Assembly (NCBI GenBank): GCA_027704905.1
Contig: CM051021.1
Coordinates: 3,874,359-3,938,358 of the forward strand
Reading direction: 5' to 3'
DNA length: 64,000 nt
Source: Muraenolepis orangiensis
Taxonomy: Eukaryota; Chordata; Actinopteri; Gadiformes; Muraenolepididae
The notes below the pieces were generated by a model. It searched no databases. It had not been told where the DNA came from and saw only the letters and a list, made by a program, of their open reading frames with translations. Made by a program: the position numbers and the translations under genes. The first letter of the stretch is position 1, and the number at the start of each line of letters is the position of its first letter. This document shows positions 1 to 42,454 of the stretch, piece by piece.

Positions 1-265
1 GGGGCAGGTGAGGGGAGAGAGAGAGAGAGAGAAAGAACGAGAGAGAGAGAGAGCAGAGGAGGGGGGAGAGAGAGAGAACGAGTGAGAGAGCGAGAGAGTC
101 TGATTTCAGATTCATGTTTTGTATTTGTGTTCATGTGTACTTATGTACTCGTTCTATTATTATATGTGTATTTGTATACATGTGTGTGTACATGTGTGTA
201 TTTATTTATTATAACATTAGATGATATCTTCATGTTGAGAGTTAAGACATTAGATATAAACTCAC

Positions 266-1516
266 CTCCTGTCTGGTTAAAGCGCTTCTTAGCAGTCTCA
301 ATGTTGACTTTGGAGATCTGCTGGTTACCTAAAGAGATTCCAGTTTGTCCCTCCCAGTAGTCTGGGTCATCTCTGGTGATCTGCTCCATCCACACCTGTC
401 TGGGTTCTGCTCTCTGGCTGTTGCTGTCATAGTGAGACGATCTGAACTTCATCCACCATCCCAACAGACACAAACTCTGGGAAGTTTGAGAGTCCAGACG
501 ACGCTGTTTCAAAATACTTCAGAGAGTGGATCTCTGTAGAAAGACAGACAGACAGACAGGTTAATACTGTACATCACTACAGACAGACAGACAGGTTAAT
601 ACTGTACATCACTGTAGACAGACAGACAGGTTAATACTGTACATCACTGTAGACAGACAGGTTAATACTGTACATCACTGTAGAGAGACATCTTGCCCCT
701 CCCCTTACACACAGCACCTTCCCCTGTCATATGGCCCCGCCCCCTGACTATGGCCCCGCCCCCTGACATATGGCCCCGCCCCCTGACATATGGCCCCGCC
801 CCCTGGCCGGACAGGTAAAACAGGAAGCTTTTGTTTGATCTCATTGACACCCAAACGCTTTAAAACACTTTTAACCATTCATGCTCACATGGAGAGAATT
901 AACTATTATTTATGTAATAACTACATTACAAAAAGTATCATTCGAAGCATATCGATATATTTCTTAATTCAAGGACATTTAAATAACATTCTGGAATGTT
1001 ATAATTTCTTCAGGAAATTAAAGTGAGATTAAATCAGTCTTCTGTTGAGAACGTGAACACAATAGACTTTAGACTTTGTGTTGTATTTAGTAGCCTATTA
1101 TCAAAGGTGTGGTGTGTGTGTGCGTGTGTGTAAAGATTCAACAAGAACGGTTAAAAAGTTAATAATAAGATATCTCCGAGTGTCCATAACACCTGGGATT
1201 AAAGGTTAACTAAAAGTAGACATTGTATTCACTCCAAACTGTAGATTGTACTTTTATTAACGTCGTCATCGAACGGCCAGTTTAGTTTCGGTTTCGAACC
1301 CACCATAAATAATCTGATATGTGTTTAAGTATTGGAAGTAAATGATGAATGGTGTTGTGGATGAATTAACCCACTAAAACAGCGTCTATTGACGGACACT
1401 AAACCAACATGGGTTCAAGTGTGTTTTAAATCAATCCAAAGTGAGTTGTAAGCGGTGTTACCTGAGGACACACCGAGACAACAAAGCAACAGCAGTATCC
1501 CTCTTAGCGCCGTCAT
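266..1516 (-). CDS. MHC class I heavy chain, 5' part only; alpha-1 exon frameshifted
   Basis: Exon 1 is 1516-1462. It encodes MTALRGILLLLCCLGVSS, a signal peptide, and ends in phase 1 at a GT donor. Exon 2 is 533-266, bounded by CTACAG and GTGAGT, and encodes the alpha-1 domain. Recognisable motifs are LKYFETASSG, SNFPEFVSVGMVDEVQ, HYDSNSQRAEPRQVW, DDPDYWEGQT and NIETAKKRFNQTGG, typical of teleost U-lineage class I. The product would be the ER-assembled, cell-surface heavy chain that presents peptide with beta-2-microglobulin. Exon 2 is 268 nt where a phase 1-1 exon needs a multiple of three. The frame shifts by one base at about 430-440, just before HYDSN, and the first frame then meets TGA. 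So this copy is either a pseudogene or carries a sequencing error. Alpha-2, alpha-3 and transmembrane exons would lie left of base 1. Intron 1 holds two short tandem arrays. Class I identity is strong; functionality is doubtful. Confidence 0.85.
541..810. repeat. Two short tandem arrays in MHC class I intron 1
   Basis: From 541 to about 690 a unit containing GACAGACAGACAGG followed by TTAATACTGTACATCACT is repeated about four times. From about 712 to 806 a 20-bp unit containing CCTGACATATGGCCCCGCC is repeated about four times with one shortened copy. Both lie in the intron between the signal-peptide and alpha-1 exons. No coding function is implied. Confidence 0.8.
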
Positions 1517-1547
1517 ATCGATGGATCTAGAAGAAAGAGATGGAAGT

Positions 1548-1885
1548 CGCTTAGGATACAAGCGTCTGCTAAATGACTGTAATGTAATGTTATATAATGT
1601 AATGTAATGAGAGAATCAACAGACGAGACTCACACTCCAGCATCTGACGACCAGGAAGCCTGTCAACAAGACGCTAAGGAAGGACAAGGACCAATAGGAA
1701 CTCAAGAAGGCTCTGACGTCATTATCTACATGAGACTAGAACGTGACGCACACGTCACACATGTATTATGTTTAGTAATATATAATGTTCAGTTATATAT
1801 AATGTTCAGCTATATGTAATGTTCAGCTTTATATAATATTCAGTTATGTTCAGTTATATATAATGTTCAGTTTTATATTGTATAT
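1548..1885. repeat. Teleost dispersed-repeat motif and AT-rich TAATGTTCAG tandem tract upstream of MHC class I
   Basis: At 1550-1605 the sequence AAGCGTCTGCTAAATGACTG followed by TAATGTAATG matches a motif found all over teleost genomes. The same motif is present in reverse orientation near 25227-25272 inside this window. From about 1783 to 1880 the unit TAATGTTCAGTTATATA is repeated imperfectly about six times. This is the immediate 5' flank of the MHC class I start codon. I could not identify an S-X-Y module or an interferon element with confidence. Confidence 0.6.
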
Positions 1886-1923
1886 AAACATCTACGCCAA
1901 TAACACAGATTTTCAGCTGAGCG

Positions 1924-3478
1924 CGTGTGTGTGTGTGTGTGTGTGTGTGCGCAGCCCTAACTGAACCCTCACCTGTCTGTCTACCAGCCCTAACTGAACC
2001 CTCACCTGTCTGTCTACCAGCCCTAACTGAACCCTCACCTGTCTATCTACCAGCCCTAACTGAACCCTCACCTGTCTGTCTACCAGCCCTTACTGAACCC
2101 TCACCTGTCTGTCTACCAGCCCTAACTGAACCCTCACCTGTCTGTCTACCAGCCCTTACTGAATCCTCACCTGTCTGTCTACCAGCCCTTACTGAACCCT
2201 CACCTGTCTGTCTACCAGCCCTAACTGAACCCTCACCTGTCTGTCTACCAGCCCTTTCTGAACCCTCACCTGTCTGTCTTCCAGCCCTTACTGAACCCTC
2301 ACCTGTCTGTCTACCAGCCCTAACTGAACCCTCACCTGTCTGTCTGCCAGCCCTAACTGAACCTTCACCTGTCTGTCTACCAGCCCTTACTGAACCCTCA
2401 CCTGTCTGTCTACCAGCCCTAACTGAACCCTCACCTGTCTGTCTACCAGCCTTTACTGAACCCTCACCTGTCTGTCTACCAGCTCTTACTGAACCCTCAC
2501 CTGTCTGTCTACCAGCCCTTACTGAAACCTCACCTGTCTGTCTACCAGCCCTTACTGAACCCTCACCTGTCTGTCTACCAGCCCTTACTGAACCCTCACC
2601 TGTCTGTCTACCAGCCCTACTGAACCCTCACCTGTCTGTCTACCAGCCCTTACTGAACCCTCACCTGTCTGTCTACCAGCCCTAACTGAACCCTCACCTG
2701 TCTGTCTACCAGCCCTTTCTGAACCCTCACCTGTCTGTCTTCCAGCCCTTACTGAACCCTCACCTGTCTGTCTACCAGCCCTAACTGAACCCTCACCTGT
2801 CTGTCTGCCAGCCCTAACTGAACCCTCACCTGTCTGTCTACCAGCCCTTACTGAACCCTCACCTGTCTGTCTACCAGCCCTAACTGAACCCTCACCTGTC
2901 TGTCTACCAGCCTTTACTGAACCCTCACCTGTCTGTCTACCAGCTCTTACTGAACCCTCACCTGTCTGTCTACCAGCCCTTACTGAAACCTCACCTGTCT
3001 GTCTACCAGCCCTTACTGAACCCTCACCTGTCTGTCTACCAGCCCTTACTGAACCCTCACCTGTCTGTCTACCAGCCCTACTGAACCCTCACCTGTCTAT
3101 CTACCAGCCCTTACTGAACCCTCACCTGTCTGTCTACCAGCCCTAACTGAACCCTCACCTGTCTGTCTACCAGCCCTTACTGAACCCTCACCTGTCTGTC
3201 TACCAGCCCTTACTGAACCCTCACCTGTCTGTCTACCAGCCCTACTGAACCCTCACCTGTCTATCTACCAGCCCTTACTGAACCCTCACCTGTCTGCCTA
3301 CCAGCCCTAACTGAACCCTCACCTGTCTGTCTACCAGCCCTAACTGAACCCTCACCTGTCTGTCTACCAGCCCTAACTGAACCCTCACCTGTCTGTCTAC
3401 CAGCCCTTACTGAACCCTCACCTGTCTGTCTACCAGCCCTTACTGAACCCTCACCTGTCTGTCTACCAGCCCTAACTG
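1924..3478. repeat. 33-bp minisatellite with 461-bp higher-order period
   Basis: The unit CCCTAACTGAACCCTCACC followed by TGTCTGTCTACCAG is 33 bp and is repeated about 46 times after a short (GT)n start at 1924-1951. Because 33 is divisible by three, both strands read as long peptide repeats (ALTEPSPVCLP on plus), which is an artefact. Variant units recur at a fixed distance: GCCCTTTCTG occurs at 2251 and 2712, and the CTGCCAG, CCTTTACTG, CTCTTACTG and TGAAACC variants follow in the same order in both blocks. A 461-bp block (14 units, one of which lacks a base) was therefore duplicated as a whole. Confidence 0.95.
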
Positions 3479-3502
3479 AGTGTGGATACAATTATTTGAC
3501 CT

Positions 3503-4371
3503 GCCGAGAGATTTGATCTCTCACTAAACGATCTCTCACCCACGAAACCTTTTCCTCCATCCCCTCCCCCTCCCCCACCTCCTCTCGGCTCCAGGACGAT
3601 TTTGCCAACTTATTTGACAAGAGGGTCAACGATATCCGATCCTCCTTCCCTGACCCCACGGCTGATGCTCTGCGCATCAACCCCCCATGTCTTCCCCCCA
3701 CCCTACAACATCCCTCCCTTACCCGTTGATGTGTTGCCAAGTGTGTTCATATAGTGGAATATATATAAGATATATGCAGTATGAACAGAGTGAGTACAAG
3801 TAATGCTAGATGTTGTATACAGAAAAGGGTATGAAGTAGGTATAGTATAGACAGGTGAATACACTGCAGGTGAGGAATACAGGTACAAATACTAGGTTCT
3901 ACAGTCTACACTACAAGTTACTTCCATAAGCATAAATTGGATTACAAAAACGAATTGGAATCACAGTTCGGGGGCTCTGACACCAGACGTATGTGGCAAG
4001 GTCTGAGGGTCCTCTCCAACTACAAGGGGAGCTCAGGAGCAGTCAACAACAATGACCCTACCCTACCAGACGAGTTGAACAAGTTTTCCGCTTGCTTTGA
4101 AAGGGACCATGAGCCGACCAACAACTTGAACATCAGCCCAGAGGACTACGTTCTACAACTGTCCGAGTCCGAGGTCCGCAGAATCTTCAGGAGGGTGAAG
4201 GCAGGGAAGGCAGCCGGCCCAGACGGAGTTCCATCCCGCGTCTTCAAGACCTGCGCTGACCAGCTGGCTCCTGTGTTCACCGACATCTACAAGCATCACT
4301 GCAACAGTCTGTCGTCCCAGCGTGCTTCAAAGAGACAACCATTGTGCCGTTACCCAAAAAGACCAAGATAA
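3503..4371 (+). mobile_element. LINE fragments (CR1/L2/Rex-like ORF2 pieces)
   Basis: At about 3588-3660 the plus strand reads DDFANLFDKRVNDIRSSFPD, like the segment upstream of the reverse transcriptase in non-LTR elements. At 3937-4371 an open frame reads NELESQFGGSDTRRMWQGL and later KAGKAAGPDGVPSRVFKTCA, the RT N-terminal region of CR1/L2/Rex-type LINEs. It then goes out of register after YKHHCNSL. About 200 bp of unrelated AT-rich sequence (3740-3935) separates the two pieces. Both are dead 5'- and 3'-truncated fragments. The clade is a judgement from motif feel only. Confidence 0.7.
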
Positions 4372-7110
4372 CATGCCTCAATGATTAACTATTTTGTATT
4401 AAGACTTACGATAGGACTCTTTACAGTTGAACTGATGTTTACTTTGGTCAATGTCAAACAGTTAGCTGAATAGCACAACTTGGGTCTAACGTTACCTGGT
4501 ATAGAATCGGATGTCCGCGTCGGGTTCTTCTCAGGTCGTGATGGGTTGGAAGCCATGGAAACTCTAAATACCGTTACATTTCGATGATGCCGAACAAAGC
4601 GGAACACAGCAATGTTCTCCTGTTTTTGAAAACGCATTTTCTTATGGGAATTCATGCCGAAATAGTACCTCAGGAGCTGTAGCTAGCTAGTTGGAAGTAA
4701 ACAAATACACCGGAAGAGGCTGAACCGCATTATCTGAAGCACTTCACACAGCTTAGAGCATATAGCCCACTGGGGCTATATGCGTGTGAAGTACACACAG
4801 CTTAGTGCATGTAGCCCATTGCAGTGTTATTTGGCCGGTTAATGGGTGCGCCAGCTCTTGCAGCCCCCACCTCATTACCCCACCTCGTTGAGCAGCCCGC
4901 TCATGTTGCTTGAATCACTTTGAACATTCGTTTGAGATGTTGACGGGTTGGCCGAACTTGTTACCCCACAGTCAAACTACTTAATCTGCTTCGCCATTTT
5001 CGCGCGCATCGCTTTCCGGCTCCGTAATCACACCAATGCACGTGCAACTTAAGTATCAGGTTCCGACTGGTCACAACAATAATTAAATAGCACTCTTAAT
5101 ACAACAAATAATTAACATTTATATATTTTGGGGTGCACGTTTTGCGGTTTGCTGTCCTTATTTCTTTATGTTAAAAACGGGTTGCCACTGATGGCAACCA
5201 AAGGCCAAGGCCAAGAAGTGGTTGACATTTTTTCTGAATGGTTGCCAATGGCAACCTGGCAACCGTTACTGTGGAGCCCTGTTAGGACTTGCTCTGTAGA
5301 GTGCTGCGTCTCCGTCCTGCTGGGCAAAAACGCATCAGGCTACAGCAACAGTTGATGACTGCAAATAGTTCTCAAAGTCTTCTTCCTGAAAATGTTGGCT
5401 GCACAGTAATATATATATATACACACACATATTTTTCTATTTTATTCAATAACCAAAAATGTAAGAACGCAAAACACGTCATTTTCCCGCGCTTGTACAA
5501 TAGAAAATAAATATACATGAAAACAAAACGGGAAAACGGCCGTGCTCACTACCTGCTGTATATACTTGTATATATATTTATATTTTTGATATAACTGCGT
5601 ACCCCTGCTCACAACTTGTTGATACTTACTTACCTGTATACATATATACCTATAATTCTGCACATATCTCATATCTACTCTATAAGTTATTCCTGACATG
5701 CACAGCATGTCAGGATTGGCAGTTCTGCCTCCCCGCGTTGCCCAGCCCTCGTCCTGATAGCCACGCCCCCTTTTCGTTCTCAGCTGCAGCGCCATCACCG
5801 TGATCTTCCCCCTCATGTTTTCCCTGCCCTCTGATTGGCTGCCTGGGACCTCATTGTTCTCCACCTGTTATGTTCCTTGTGTTTAAATAGGCGGCGTCTT
5901 CTTTTGTTCGGGCCAGTTCATTATATACTGTTTCGTTGTTTGTTAGACTCGTACTTGTTCAGTGTATGAACAGCGTCATGTTCCACGTCATGCCACCGTC
6001 AGGTCTTTTGCTTTTGAGCTTTATGCGTTTCCATCTAAGTGATTTTTGTGTTACTGTATTTATCAGTAAGAAGGGGAAGATATGTGAATAAACTGTACGT
6101 TGTGGCCACTTCAGGTCCATAAACAGCACCCGTCGAGGTATTTCAATCACTAAAATCACTCCAGCACTGCTAGAGGTCCACTTTGGCAACATGTAGTATA
6201 CATACCTCTTATATATATATAATGTACAGTGGTTAAATAAGATGTAAAAACAGTCTACTAGGTATAAAAACAGGTGTAAAATAACTTATAGAGGAGGTAT
6301 GAGATATGTGCAGAATTATAGGTAAATGTATATATACAGGTTAGTATACAATTATCAACAGGTATTGAGCAGGGGTAGGCAGTTATATCCACAAGATAAA
6401 TATATATAAATGTATATACATGACATCTCAGACATGATCACAACCATGGAAGCATGTACATTTGGTCTTGGCCTTCCTCAGTTTTGAAGCCATCAGCAAA
6501 TGTACTTCAAATCTCAGCTTCAGTAGTCAGTACATTCTGTCACACTATGCCTCAGTTTGAGGGCCATCCACTCTGATGGTGCAACTCTGAGCTTGAGTAA
6601 GGGACCTGTGAGTCTACTGAGAAGAGATCAAATACAGGCCAAAAACAGACTCAATTATTTAGTTTACTTTGATTTCATAGCATGCTTTGTGTTTGCCATT
6701 GTCGAATTACATTGGGCAAATATTAGTCAGCTTCCTAACTTGACGCTGGGACATTGCATTAAACAAATGTTTTCTTCTTCTGGTGAACTCACGTAACAAT
6801 ACCACCAGTGGCCTCTAGATGGCAGCATAAAACAATAGCTTTACACTGAACACAGTATTAGTGGACAGCTTCATCCAGGCGTTCATTGTAAATGTCTTAT
6901 TGAATAAAAACGTTTTTTTTCTGCAATGGCTGAACAATCCACTGGGGTCATCAACACATTGTCATATATAAGTTTGCCAGAATGCTGAGGTAGCAGGTAT
7001 TTATTATTTATTCATCAAATAAATCAATATACCTTTTCATACATTTGGGTGATTCCTCAACTTACCAATAGAGGGAACTCACGTACCGCACCACAGTTTG
7101 AGAACGGCTG
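4372..7110. other. Intergenic stretch without a recognised gene
   Basis: No open frame here resembles a known protein. The stretch is AT-rich with scattered short repeats, such as a GTTGCCA cluster at 5170-5270 and a GCATATAGCCCACTGGGGC half-palindrome at 4758-4780. The only recognisable content is a pair of LINE-tail copies in opposite orientation at 5588-5692 and 6281-6392. Confidence 0.6.
5588..6392. repeat. Opposed copies of a LINE 3' tail forming a ~105-bp inverted repeat
   Basis: The segment at 5588-5692 (containing CCCCTGCTCACAACTTGTTG, CTATAATTCTGCACATATCT and CTATAAGTTAT) reappears as reverse complement at 6281-6392 with roughly 85% agreement by eye, around a ~590-bp spacer. The same tail, with CCCCTGCTCACTGCC and TGATACTTGTATAC, is seen at 13485-13740, 19485-19645 and 22755-23010. 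These are therefore better explained as two LINE 3'-UTR fragments in opposite orientation than as a true transposon with terminal inverted repeats. Confidence 0.65.
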
Positions 7111-7117
7111 AACATTA

Positions 7118-7318
7118 CACCGAGTCTACCAAGCTGCTAACTTTATTAACACAAAGAACACTTACACTACACCGAGTCTACCAAGCTGCTAACTTCAACA
7201 CAAAGAACACTTACACTACACCGAGTCTACCAAGCTGCTAACTTCAACACAAAGAACACTTACACTACACCGAGTCTACCAAGCTGCTAACTTTAACACA
7301 AAGAACACTTACACAACT
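7118..7318. repeat. 49-bp minisatellite, four copies
   Basis: A unit containing CACCGAGTCTACCAAGCTGC followed by TAACTTCAACACAAAGAACACTTACACTA repeats about four times with a 49-bp period; the first copy has a few extra bases. It lies in the gap between the LINE debris and the 3' end of acadvl. No gene is recognised in the surrounding 7.3-8.5 kb. Confidence 0.9.
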
Positions 7319-7865
7319 AGTCACCAGGCGCTGTCTCTGTAGCGCCGTGACTTTTAGTGTTGGGTGAGCAGCAGGCAGTAGGTCCATAATGACGTCATCT
7401 AATATTTACCAGCAGACTGGCAGGTTAACGCTAGGTGACGTCACTATAGAACGCCCTACTGAAGCCAGGTCATTGTATTTAAAGTCAGGTTATGTGAGGT
7501 GTCAACATCGAGGACTCATCATTTATTTTTAGATTGGTTTTATTAAGAGTAATATTGTTGTATCATAAACCATCACTCCACATTACACAGGCTGACTTCT
7601 AAACCCTTAATATCATTAATATTTCTTATTATATTAATGTTACAGCAGCCTCCGTTTTTCACCTTACAAAATGAGTAGCCGTAGATTCTCTAGCGCGTTT
7701 CTGCATGAAAGTCACGCAATCAGTTGGTTTCCCGCATGTCATTAATATAACTGCACACAACTGAAGGGAACATGAGCGTTATCACTGTTAGGAAGTCATT
7801 CAGTATTTCTTTAGCTTTAGACCTGCGTTGAATCTGTTGATGCGTTCATGAGGAGAGAGACGTCT

Positions 7866-7990
7866 AGATCTAGGACACCTGCAGGTCTACTGCAGACATT
7901 GGGGATCGAACCCGGTACCTTTTAGACTTCACTCCACCCACAACCCAGCTACTACCATCTCCTGCCCCCCCCCCCTCGTATGTGCAGACA
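7866..7990 (-). mobile_element. tRNA-derived SINE-like remnant
   Basis: Read on the minus strand, the segment carries a pol III B-box-like GGGTTCGATCCCC preceded by GGTAGTAGCTGGGTTGTGGG, which resembles an A-box region. No complete cloverleaf could be folded, so I treat it as a SINE head rather than a functional tRNA gene. The weak point is that only the B-box is close to consensus. Confidence 0.4.
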
Positions 7991-8563
7991 CTTTGATCAC
8001 CGTTTAGACTGTTTCGGTGTAAACTCAAATACATGACGGGACTTTTGAGAAACGGCCCATAAATAAGAGGACAGAGAATGACCATTGCTCTAACAGGGGC
8101 TTAATGCTTTTGTTCTGGATCAGTTAAACGCCATCACTTGAGGCTTTCATTCTGATATGACGTTATCATTGTGACCTGAATACACACCAGTAGAACCACA
8201 CTCACCCACACAGAGAAAGGCATACGGTATATACAGCAAAACAACTTGGCACTGCAGACACCCGGGAAAAGACTAAGAAAACTAAATGGGTCAAACGTGG
8301 GCGTTGAGACATATTTACACTTTCTCTGTCCTGTACGACAAACACAACAGTCTGCTACATCCTGTGTGTGTGTCAGGGTTTCTCTCACTCACTTGCATGT
8401 CCCTTCTTATCTCATGTTTTAACTGAACAAAACTAACTGCTAACAGAACTCAACATTTATATCCGCCGGTTCTTGAAGCGGATCAATCAGCAAAAGGAGG
8501 GACAAAGAAAAGGCCGCCGTGAGGACCAATGGGTGTGGCCAGATGTTGAGAAGGGGGAGAGGT

Positions 8564-21293
<12,730 letters not shown>

Positions 21294-21563
21294 CTGTCAA
21301 AATAAACAAAACAACAAGTGCATATTGTTATTGACACATGGGGGGGGGGGGGTTAAAATAAAACAAACAACACCGTAACAACCTTCACGGTATCTGTAAT
21401 CACCGGTAAAGAAAATACATCTAAAAACTTAGGGGTTAGCGTTTTCTCGAAGGTGAGCCACTCGTACACACAATTTCACACACTTAATAAACATAACACT
21501 TTGTTTTGTTCAATGACGTCCAACTTAAATGCACTTAAAACAAATCAGTATATAGATACGTAC

Positions 21564-21640
21564 CCTGTATGGATCAGTGTAGCTCCTGTGTAGACAGAAT
21601 AACCGAGTGACCCTCACCAACCATACGCCGGTATGTGCCG
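21564..21640 (-). other. acadvl: Probable 5' non-coding exon of acadvl
   Basis: The ATG of acadvl is preceded only 10 nt upstream by a strong T-rich acceptor (GTTTATTTTGACAG, ending at 21294). The leader must therefore be spliced. A good donor, CAGG|GTACGT, lies at 21564/21563, and immediately upstream is a promoter-like cluster. The 5' limit is not determinable from sequence; 21640 is approximate. This is inference from splice signals. Confidence 0.55.
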
Positions 21641-21675
21641 GCGTCACTTCCGGTTTATGGCACGTGACGTCACTT
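21641..21675 (-). promoter_or_regulatory. Putative acadvl promoter: ETS site, E-box and CRE in 30 bp
   Basis: The plus strand shows CACTTCCGG at 21645-21653 (an ETS/GABP-type site read as CCGGAAGTG on the gene strand). CACGTG lies at 21661-21666 (E-box, USF/MYC type) and overlaps the full palindromic CRE TGACGTCA at 21665-21672. Such clusters are common in TATA-less housekeeping and mitochondrial gene promoters. It lies directly upstream of the inferred non-coding exon. Actual transcription start use is inference. Confidence 0.6.
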
Positions 21676-22070
21676 TATTATATATATATATATATATTTT
21701 TTTTTTAAACAAACGTTTTCCAGAATAAATAATTTTATATGGATAATGCATAACATTTATGAGTCGTATTCTCCCCCAGCTATGGACGGTTTGCATGTAT
21801 TATTATTTTGGGGAGATTTAAAATAAAAACATAATATATATATAACCTGGTGGACCTTTCGGTTGTCCACCAGGAGAGGGCGCTACGAGGTGACCTCCCA
21901 GTAATCCCATCATACTTAGCTTAGTTAGGTCAATGCGTTTCTGTTCAAACAAAACCGTTACTATATATAGTACTATATATTATATATATATGTGAATATG
22001 AACAATGTATATTTATTTATTTATTTTTGTTCATATATGAAGTGACAGTGAAGTAACGGTTTTGTAAAAT

Positions 22071-22116
<46 letters not shown>

Positions 22117-22754
22117 CAGGTATTATATATAATTTGTTTTATAACATATTAAGCATGTTTTTATTATATATATTTCTCCATTTATTAATTTGAAGTACAT
22201 CATGAAGGAAATATAATTAAGAATATATAAGCAATTATCTAAATGCTGAGACCTACTTCTTATAGTATAGTATAAGTATAGTATAGTATAGTTGAACATG
22301 TTATTTATAGCATAGTGTATAATTATTATACAGTAATGTTTAGTATAGTGTTTATTTAGTATAGTATTGTTGGAGAATTTCTGGTGAGTAAGTGGGGAGT
22401 AAGCATTGTATTGTACTCGTTGCAAATGACAATAAAAACCTCTTCATCTTGAACCGTCTGAAACCCTGGAAAAAAACCCTGGTCCAATTCACAGTGTGAA
22501 GGTTATATTCCCTGATAAGATAAGACTTCAATATTTTCATGATTTTTATTTGCCATAAGTACAATGGAATGCTTACTCCCCATTCCCTCCCGCAGTCCTG
22601 AATTTCCTACTACTTAACACTGTGCTATACTATGTACTATATGCTATACTTTAATACTTGCTGTACTATAATATTATATAATATTGCCGTGATACGAGTG
22701 AATAATCAATGATTGCAGTTTGCAATAATAACCAGTCCGTCATCTACAACTGTT

Positions 22755-23010
22755 GATACAACTGCATACCCCTGCTCACTGCCCGTTGATACTTGTATAC
22801 TTACCAGATAGATAGATACATACATCTCATACCTACTAAATAAACTGTAAACACGCCAGCTTTTTATACCTAGTAGACGGTTTTTACATACTATTTAACC
22901 ACTGTACATTGTATAACTGCAGTTACGACATTGCACTCTGGTAGAATATTGTTAAAACTTATTTCGCTGTAATGTACTTGCAGTGCAATGACAATACATT
23001 TAAATCTAAT
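22755..23010 (+). mobile_element. LINE 3'-tail fragment (CR1/L2-like)
   Basis: This carries CCCCTGCTCACTGCCCGTTG, ATACTTGTATAC, TTTTTATACCTAGTAGACGG, TTGCACTCTGG, AGTGCAATGACAATACATTT and AAATCTAATC. It matches the tail of the LINE copy ending at 13740. It lies in the 21.7-24.4 kb gap between acadvl and dvl2, where I recognise no gene. Confidence 0.65.
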
Positions 23011-23852
23011 CATCCAAAAACCCAAACCCCAAGAAAAGTGAATAGTGTTATATACGTATCAAATTTATTCTCAAAATACACAAGCATGGGTAACAAATAT
23101 GACCCAATCCAGACCACGACGACCACCACAACGTGCGTCGTATCCGAATTGTTCTGGGGTTTTTATTTTTCATTAAAACAAAAAACAAAAAAACCTCTTC
23201 ATGTAGCACCTTTTACGCTTTGATTGATTATTACACGTGATCTACAAAAAGACCCGCGTATACATCGGAAGACATGGGGAAGGTTTGGCTATGGGTGGTC
23301 AGTAACGTACACGTTGACACGTACAGATGGACAGATCACAGCTAGTCGTGGTGGATATACATTCTATGAAGTTCTAAAGTACCAATGTTGCGCTCTTCTT
23401 GCATGTACGTGCGTGTGTGTGTGTACGCGAGCATACATACGTGTACACACATACACGTGCATACATACACGTGCATACATACACGTACACACGCGCGCGC
23501 GTATGTATGTATGCGTGTCTTCATTCAAGTACCGCACGTCTAAAGAGTTAGAATTCTTCACAAACAGCATTTCAACAACGTCCTCTCCCCTCGACGATTT
23601 TACGACGCACTCGTAGAAGGGAAGTTCACGCGCTATTTTTGTCGGTTGGAATTTTACATCGGAGGAGCAGATGTGTGCGTTTATGTACAACAACGACGAC
23701 GATGATGATGACGACGCGTTACCTGTGTACTCTTGTAGAATATACAGTATATTTATATATATAAAATAAGGCACTCATTTTAATTCCTGTGGTTTTAGAC
23801 TGCAATTGGGCAACCAACGCTGGACACCTCTAGCGGGTCCACCGGCGTCACA

Positions 23853-23858
23853 TTTATT
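23853..23858 (-). terminator. Candidate poly(A) signal for dvl2
   Basis: AATAAA on the minus strand about 610 nt past the dvl2 stop codon. It is the first perfect hexamer I noticed downstream. A usable downstream GU-rich element is not evident, so this is only a candidate. Confidence 0.3.
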
Positions 23859-23897
23859 ATTACATTTTGGGCTGGAGGGGGCTGAGAGAAGAGCATT

Positions 23898-24088
<191 letters not shown>

Positions 24089-24469
24089 TTCTTTGATATA
24101 GTTAGTTTCCATTGTAGTGTGTTTATACAATTCTTAAGGGAGAGAGAGAGGAAAAAAAAGGGAACATTGGATCTCATTTGGTTATTTAAAAAAAAAAAAA
24201 ACTACAAACGTGGCTAAACCGTAACTATGCTTTTTTTTCTTCTTTTTAGTCAAACCCTGTTCTCACCAAATTTTCTCTTTTCTTTTTTTTTTTAAATCAA
24301 GGAGTCAAACTATCCATCTATCTATCCAACAGGCTGTCACGGCATTTAAACCCCCCAAAGAAATGAAAAAAGAGCTACCGTCAGACTTCAGTCAAGTGTG
24401 GACGAGGTGGGTCCCCGGTCCCCCCTCCTCCTCCTCCTCCTCCTCCTCCTCCTCTCCTCCTCCTCTCCC

Positions 24470-42454
<17,985 letters not shown>

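Noticed and set aside
1927..2685. 252-aa open frame of repeated ALTEPSPVCLP
   Set aside because: Product of a 33-bp tandem repeat. It starts inside a (GT)n run, both strands are open, and a one-base unit change ends it.
1958..3478. CRISPR-like array of regular repeats
   Set aside because: Units are contiguous with no unique spacers; a vertebrate minisatellite. The same holds for the 26-, 45-, 50- and 51-bp arrays.
5588..6392. TIR DNA transposon with 105-bp inverted repeats
   Set aside because: The arms match a LINE 3' tail present in single orientation elsewhere in the window, and no target duplication was seen.
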